DNA of 8,906 nt from UBA7236 sp031372705 (lineage in GTDB: Bacteria > Bacteroidota > Bacteroidia > Chitinophagales > BACL12): positions 1-8,906 of the forward strand of contig JANMLV010000136.1 of NCBI GenBank assembly GCA_031372705.1. The letters are read 5' to 3'. Position 1 is the stretch's first letter; the number at the start of each line of letters is the position of its first letter. Below are positions 6,947 to 8,906 of the stretch, piece after piece. Under the pieces are notes generated by a model. The model searched no databases and was not told the origin of the DNA. It worked only from the letters and a program-made list of their open reading frames with translations. The translations under genes and the position numbers were made by a program.

Positions 6947-6977
6947 CAAAAGTATGGCGATTTAAAACATTGTACAA
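6947..6977 (-). promoter_or_regulatory. Promoter of the candidate small RNA
   Basis: On the minus strand TTG (6977-6975), 20 nt and TACTTTTG (6954-6947) fit the Bacteroidota promoter consensus fully. The expected start is near 6941, about 120 nt before the terminator stem. The -33 TTG is half of the palindrome TTGTACAA (6970-6977), the first unit of the GTAC array, so a protein bound there would compete with or contact RNA polymerase. Confidence 0.5.
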
Positions 6978-7102
6978 GTGTACTCATCCACAACTTTGTA
7001 CACAGCGTACATTATTGTACTCAGTGAGCTGAAATGCAGTATTTACAATAGTTTTGAAAGGTGTTACCAGGCAGATTTAATTGAGTTGTACACAGTAGTA
7101 CA
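6970..7102. repeat. Array of paired GTAC elements
   Basis: GTAC occurs seven times, at 6972, 6980, 6998, 7007, 7017, 7088 and 7098. Most fall into pairs with the pattern TTGTAC-(2-4 nt ending AG)-(1-2 nt)-GTAC(A/T): 6970-6984, TTGTACACAGCGTACA at 6996-7011, and TTGTACACAGTAGTACA at 7086-7102. A half copy, TTGTACTCAG, lies at 7015-7024. The array fills the space between the doxX stop (7108) and the promoter of the candidate small RNA. Between 7025 and 7085 I see no other structure. Repeated palindromic cores suggest binding sites for a dimeric regulator, which is inference. Confidence 0.55.
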
Positions 7103-7107
7103 CATCT

Positions 7108-7530
7108 TCATTTCTTAAACCCCGAAATCTGAGCATCGATGCTGAATTTTCCCGGGCCGATAATCATAAATGCAATAAACACAATCATCATTTCGAAAGG
7201 GTAAGCGTTGAAATCGTTTTTTGCTACTGAAGTCATAACTGCAATAAACATAGTAAAAGCCAGCATGAAAGATGAAATTCTGGTAAACAACCCTAATATA
7301 AGAAATACAGCTCCGAAAAACTCTGCAAAAGCAGCCATAAAGCCCCAAAATTCCGGTGCGAAGTTGATATTAATAAGTTGCATATTTTCGCCCAACTTTT
7401 CCCAGCGCGAAGGATCTGCAATTTTTTTAAACCCGTGGTAATAAATAAAAGAGCCGCCTAAAGCGATGCGTAAAAACAGCATGCCAATATTAAAATACGT
7501 TGCGTTTGCGTTGAACAAAAATTTCTTCAT
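7108..7530 (-). CDS. DoxX-family integral membrane protein
   Basis: A 140-residue inner-membrane protein with four predicted transmembrane helices, at about residues 13-31, 61-81, 86-103 and 112-126. Family features are LRIALGGSFIYYHGFKKI (20-37), the AEFFGAVFLILGLFTR segment (69-84) and the closing IIGPGKFSIDA (123-133). Small DoxX proteins are linked in some bacteria to quinone or thiosulfate oxidation and oxidative-stress complexes, but the exact role of a stand-alone copy in Bacteroidota is not settled, and nothing here narrows it. The start ATG directly precedes a Lys-Lys-rich N-terminus and gives the normal family length. It follows the barrel-protein gene by 87 nt and may be cotranscribed with it. 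The first good terminator is at 6791-6820. Confidence 0.92.
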   Translation of the reverse strand: MKKFLFNANATYFNIGMLFLRIALGGSFIYYHGFKKIADPSRWEKLGENMQLININFAPEFWGFMAAFAEFFGAVFLILGLFTRISSFMLAFTMFIAVMTSVAKNDFNAYPFEMMIVFIAFMIIGPGKFSIDAQISGFKK

Positions 7531-7580
7531 CTTAATTGTAAAGGTAATAAGTCATTATCCTGTGAATTAAATAAAAACGG

Positions 7581-7622
7581 AATAAATAGATATTCGATTG
7601 TATTCATTTGAAACTATTTATT
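7581..7622 (-). other. 9-bp AT-rich inverted repeat over the stop of the barrel-protein gene
   Basis: AATAAATAG (7581-7589) and CTATTTATT (7614-7622) are perfect inverted repeats with a 24-nt loop. The right arm includes the TAA stop codon at 7618-7620. On the minus strand the structure is followed by CCGTTTTTATTT. It could be a weak terminator or processing site between the barrel gene and doxX, but the stem is nearly all A-T and the loop is large. Confidence 0.3.
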
Positions 7623-8277
7623 TGTTACTAAATCTATAAACTAATCCAAACCCAAAATTTTGTGCAAATGAAAATCCAAACGAATTATTGTTATAATCAT
7701 ATGTGCCATCTTCACTTTTAAAATTATAAGTAGAATAACCCAATGAGCCCAAATATATATCAAGTGATAACTTAGGCGTTAGTTTAATGGCTGCTCCCGG
7801 TCCTAGGCCGATGCTACTTGTAGTAAATTTATCAATTTGATTATTTTCAACATAAGTTCCGGTGCTGTCAAGTAATGCGAAATGATTATCATAATTGCCG
7901 AAACCATAACGAATACCGGCTCCTACCCAAATTTGGAATACTTCATGCTCATAAAAATAATAACGTGCTAAAACTTCAGTCGTAAAGGTTGTATTGATGT
8001 CGGTAACCTCCAAAGGTTCATAATTATTTGTGCTTGCGCGATATGCCCATCCCAAACCGGCCCCTGCTGCAAATTTATCTGTAATAAAATACGCCCCAAA
8101 AGCATTTATATTGAAATTATTATCTGCGGTAGTTAGTTTGCCGTTTACCGAATTTGTTTCACTTGATGAGCCGGATATAAATATCGAGCCGCCTGTTAGC
8201 CAATCTCCTTTTGCAGTTTGTGCATGTGCAACTAAAGTTGAACATAATGCAATAAGCAAAATAAAATATTTTGTCAT
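7618..8277 (-). CDS. Small outer-membrane beta-barrel protein (porin-like family)
   Basis: A 219-residue protein. MTKYFILLIALCSTLVAHAQ is a clean signal peptide with cleavage expected after AHA. The mature chain is Gly- and aromatic-rich with alternating hydrophobic/polar strands (for example GGSIFISG, AFGAYFITDKFAAGAGLGWAY, EVLARYYFYE, WVGAGIRYGF) and ends in GFGLVYRFSNK, as in eight-stranded OMP_b-brl barrels (PF13505-type). Specific transport or adhesion function cannot be read from the sequence. I chose the ATG at 8277. A TTG at 8331 and an ATG at 8289 are in frame, but a -7 promoter element lies at 8296-8303, so a transcript starting near 8289 would exclude the TTG start and leave the 8289 ATG nearly leaderless. 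It is separated from the DUF4249-like gene by 63 nt. Confidence 0.88.
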   Translation of the reverse strand: MTKYFILLIALCSTLVAHAQTAKGDWLTGGSIFISGSSSETNSVNGKLTTADNNFNINAFGAYFITDKFAAGAGLGWAYRASTNNYEPLEVTDINTTFTTEVLARYYFYEHEVFQIWVGAGIRYGFGNYDNHFALLDSTGTYVENNQIDKFTTSSIGLGPGAAIKLTPKLSLDIYLGSLGYSTYNFKSEDGTYDYNNNSFGFSFAQNFGFGLVYRFSNK

Positions 8278-8295
8278 GATGTTTCTCATTGTAAG

Positions 8296-8303
8296 CAAAT
8301 ATA
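8296..8303 (-). promoter_or_regulatory. -7 promoter element of the barrel-protein gene
   Basis: TATATTTG on the minus strand (8303-8296) fits TAnnTTTG fully. The only TTG upstream (8331-8329) is 25 nt away, longer than the usual 17-23, so the -33 part is weak. A start near 8289 gives a leader of about 12 nt to the ATG at 8277. Confidence 0.4.
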
Positions 8304-8340
8304 AGATAGAATACTTAAAGACAGCATGCAATACAGTGTG

Positions 8341-8906
8341 CTAATCCACAATCAATGTATCGTATGCGGTTCCGTAAGCGCACCAAATACCTAAACCACC
8401 ATTTATATTGGTTTGTGCAATGGTTGCAGATGAAAATGGTCCATCTGTTCCGCTGTCGAATTCTAATGTTCGCCAGAAATCATAAGTAGGGAAATCGATA
8501 CTACACCATTTTAATACGATGGTATCACCTTTCCAAAATACGCCGTAGGTGCCTTGACTAAAATCTTCGGTAGGATCATAACCTCTATCTACAGTAAAAC
8601 TAAATGACTGCCCATTAATTAAATTATCGTCAAACACACTTGTAAATCCCGGATAAAAGGGTTTACCATTGCTTTGTGTGAAGTAGCGATAAAAATTTCC
8701 CTGCGGTTCCGGCTCAGTTAGCGCAATATATAACCGCACGAGCGAGTCTGTTTCCGGGTTTGGTGGTGCTGCTTGTTCCCAATAAATAGAATCAGGTGGA
8801 ACAGGTGGAAATAATGTCGTTGATGATGTTAACGTTTGGTCTTCATATTGAATATTCAAACTATAAGTTTTGCCAACTTCACCAACAAATGCAGGAAAAC
8901 CTGTAA
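8341..8906 (-). CDS. DUF4249-family lipoprotein, C-terminal part (5' end outside window)
   Basis: The frame is open to the window edge, giving 187 visible residues, and lacks its N-terminus. The first codons read TGFPAFVGEVGKTYSLNIQ, continuing into a proline-rich TLFPPVPPDSIYW segment, a central beta-rich part with a VDRGYDPT loop, then CSIDFPTYDFWRTLEF and the closing TNINGGLGIWCAYG. This order (VGxTYxLxI, then PxPPDSI, then SIDxxxYxFWxTL, then xNIxGGLGxFxxYG) is the pattern of DUF4249 proteins, which are usually lipoproteins encoded next to a TonB-dependent, carboxypeptidase-like outer-membrane receptor. That receptor gene would be expected to the right, outside the window. A TTG at 8859 is not the start, because the homologous sequence continues before it. 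Ligand unknown. Confidence 0.85.
   Translation of the reverse strand, partial: TGFPAFVGEVGKTYSLNIQYEDQTLTSSTTLFPPVPPDSIYWEQAAPPNPETDSLVRLYIALTEPEPQGNFYRYFTQSNGKPFYPGFTSVFDDNLINGQSFSFTVDRGYDPTEDFSQGTYGVFWKGDTIVLKWCSIDFPTYDFWRTLEFDSGTDGPFSSATIAQTNINGGLGIWCAYGTAYDTLIVD

Noticed and set aside
6835..7032. Plus-strand frame starting at a GTG, 65 codons.
   Set aside because: Low-complexity, Cys-rich translation with no domain. It runs antisense through the hairpins of the candidate RNA and through the GTAC sites.
6970..7102. Possible replication origin: TTGTACACA (twice) and TCATCCACA each differ from the DnaA box TTATNCACA by one base.
   Set aside because: No exact DnaA box, no dnaA, dnaN or parAB nearby and no obvious unwinding element array. 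The GTAC pairing explains the sites better.
7539..7546. TACCTTTA on the minus strand as a -7 element for doxX.
   Set aside because: Last consensus base is wrong and there is no TTG at a suitable distance.
8278..8331. TTG start adding 18 residues before the barrel-protein signal peptide.
   Set aside because: The extension spoils the signal peptide and spans the TATATTTG promoter element.
1506..8344. Plus-strand frames at 1506-1691, 2750-2941, 2956-3213, 7208-7441 and 8030-8344, and minus-strand frames at 2865-3143 and 7115-7348.
   Set aside because: All lie inside well-supported genes in other frames and give no recognisable protein; they are shadows.

Overview
The window looks like chromosomal DNA of a Bacteroidota (Bacteroidetes) bacterium. 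It is AT-rich. Candidate promoters match the phylum's TTG / TAnnTTTG pattern. Lipoproteins have short signal peptides ending in Cys followed by Lys or acidic residues. Family content is typical of the phylum (DUF4249, DoxX, DUF1501-like Tat protein). Every gene I can support lies on the minus strand, so transcription runs from high to low coordinates.

Right end, 8906 to 7108: the 3' part of a DUF4249-type lipoprotein gene (usually a TonB-receptor partner), a small outer-membrane beta-barrel protein with its own -7 promoter element, and a DoxX-family membrane protein.

Middle gene-free stretch, 6679 to 7107: this is not empty. It holds an array of paired GTAC elements, a promoter-like sequence, two hairpins and a strong minus-strand rho-independent terminator, which together look like a gene for a structured RNA of about 150 nt. 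A second, well-formed promoter then faces the next operon.

Centre, 6678 to 2462: five tightly packed genes, three of whose four junctions overlap or nearly abut. They encode two lipoproteins with repeated Leu-x-Arg-x-Pro-Thr-x-x-Glu-like helical modules, a Tat-exported alkaline-phosphatase-fold (DUF1501-like) protein, a lipoprotein with a CX4CH cytochrome c domain, and a small beta-rich lipoprotein. The set recalls the DUF1549/DUF1553 + cytochrome + DUF1501 gene sets of Planctomycetes, but split into separate small lipoproteins. It is the best candidate here for an undescribed envelope system. Its substrate is unknown.

Left end, 2296 to 1: hemA (glutamyl-tRNA reductase, GTG start) followed 8 nt later by hemC, the start of the C5 tetrapyrrole pathway. 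The hemC frame runs on past the normal HemC end into what looks like the N-terminus of uroporphyrinogen-III synthase, suggesting a HemC-HemD fusion cut by the window edge. Upstream of hemA is a 10-nt tandem repeat of 11-bp period that closely resembles a Pho box.
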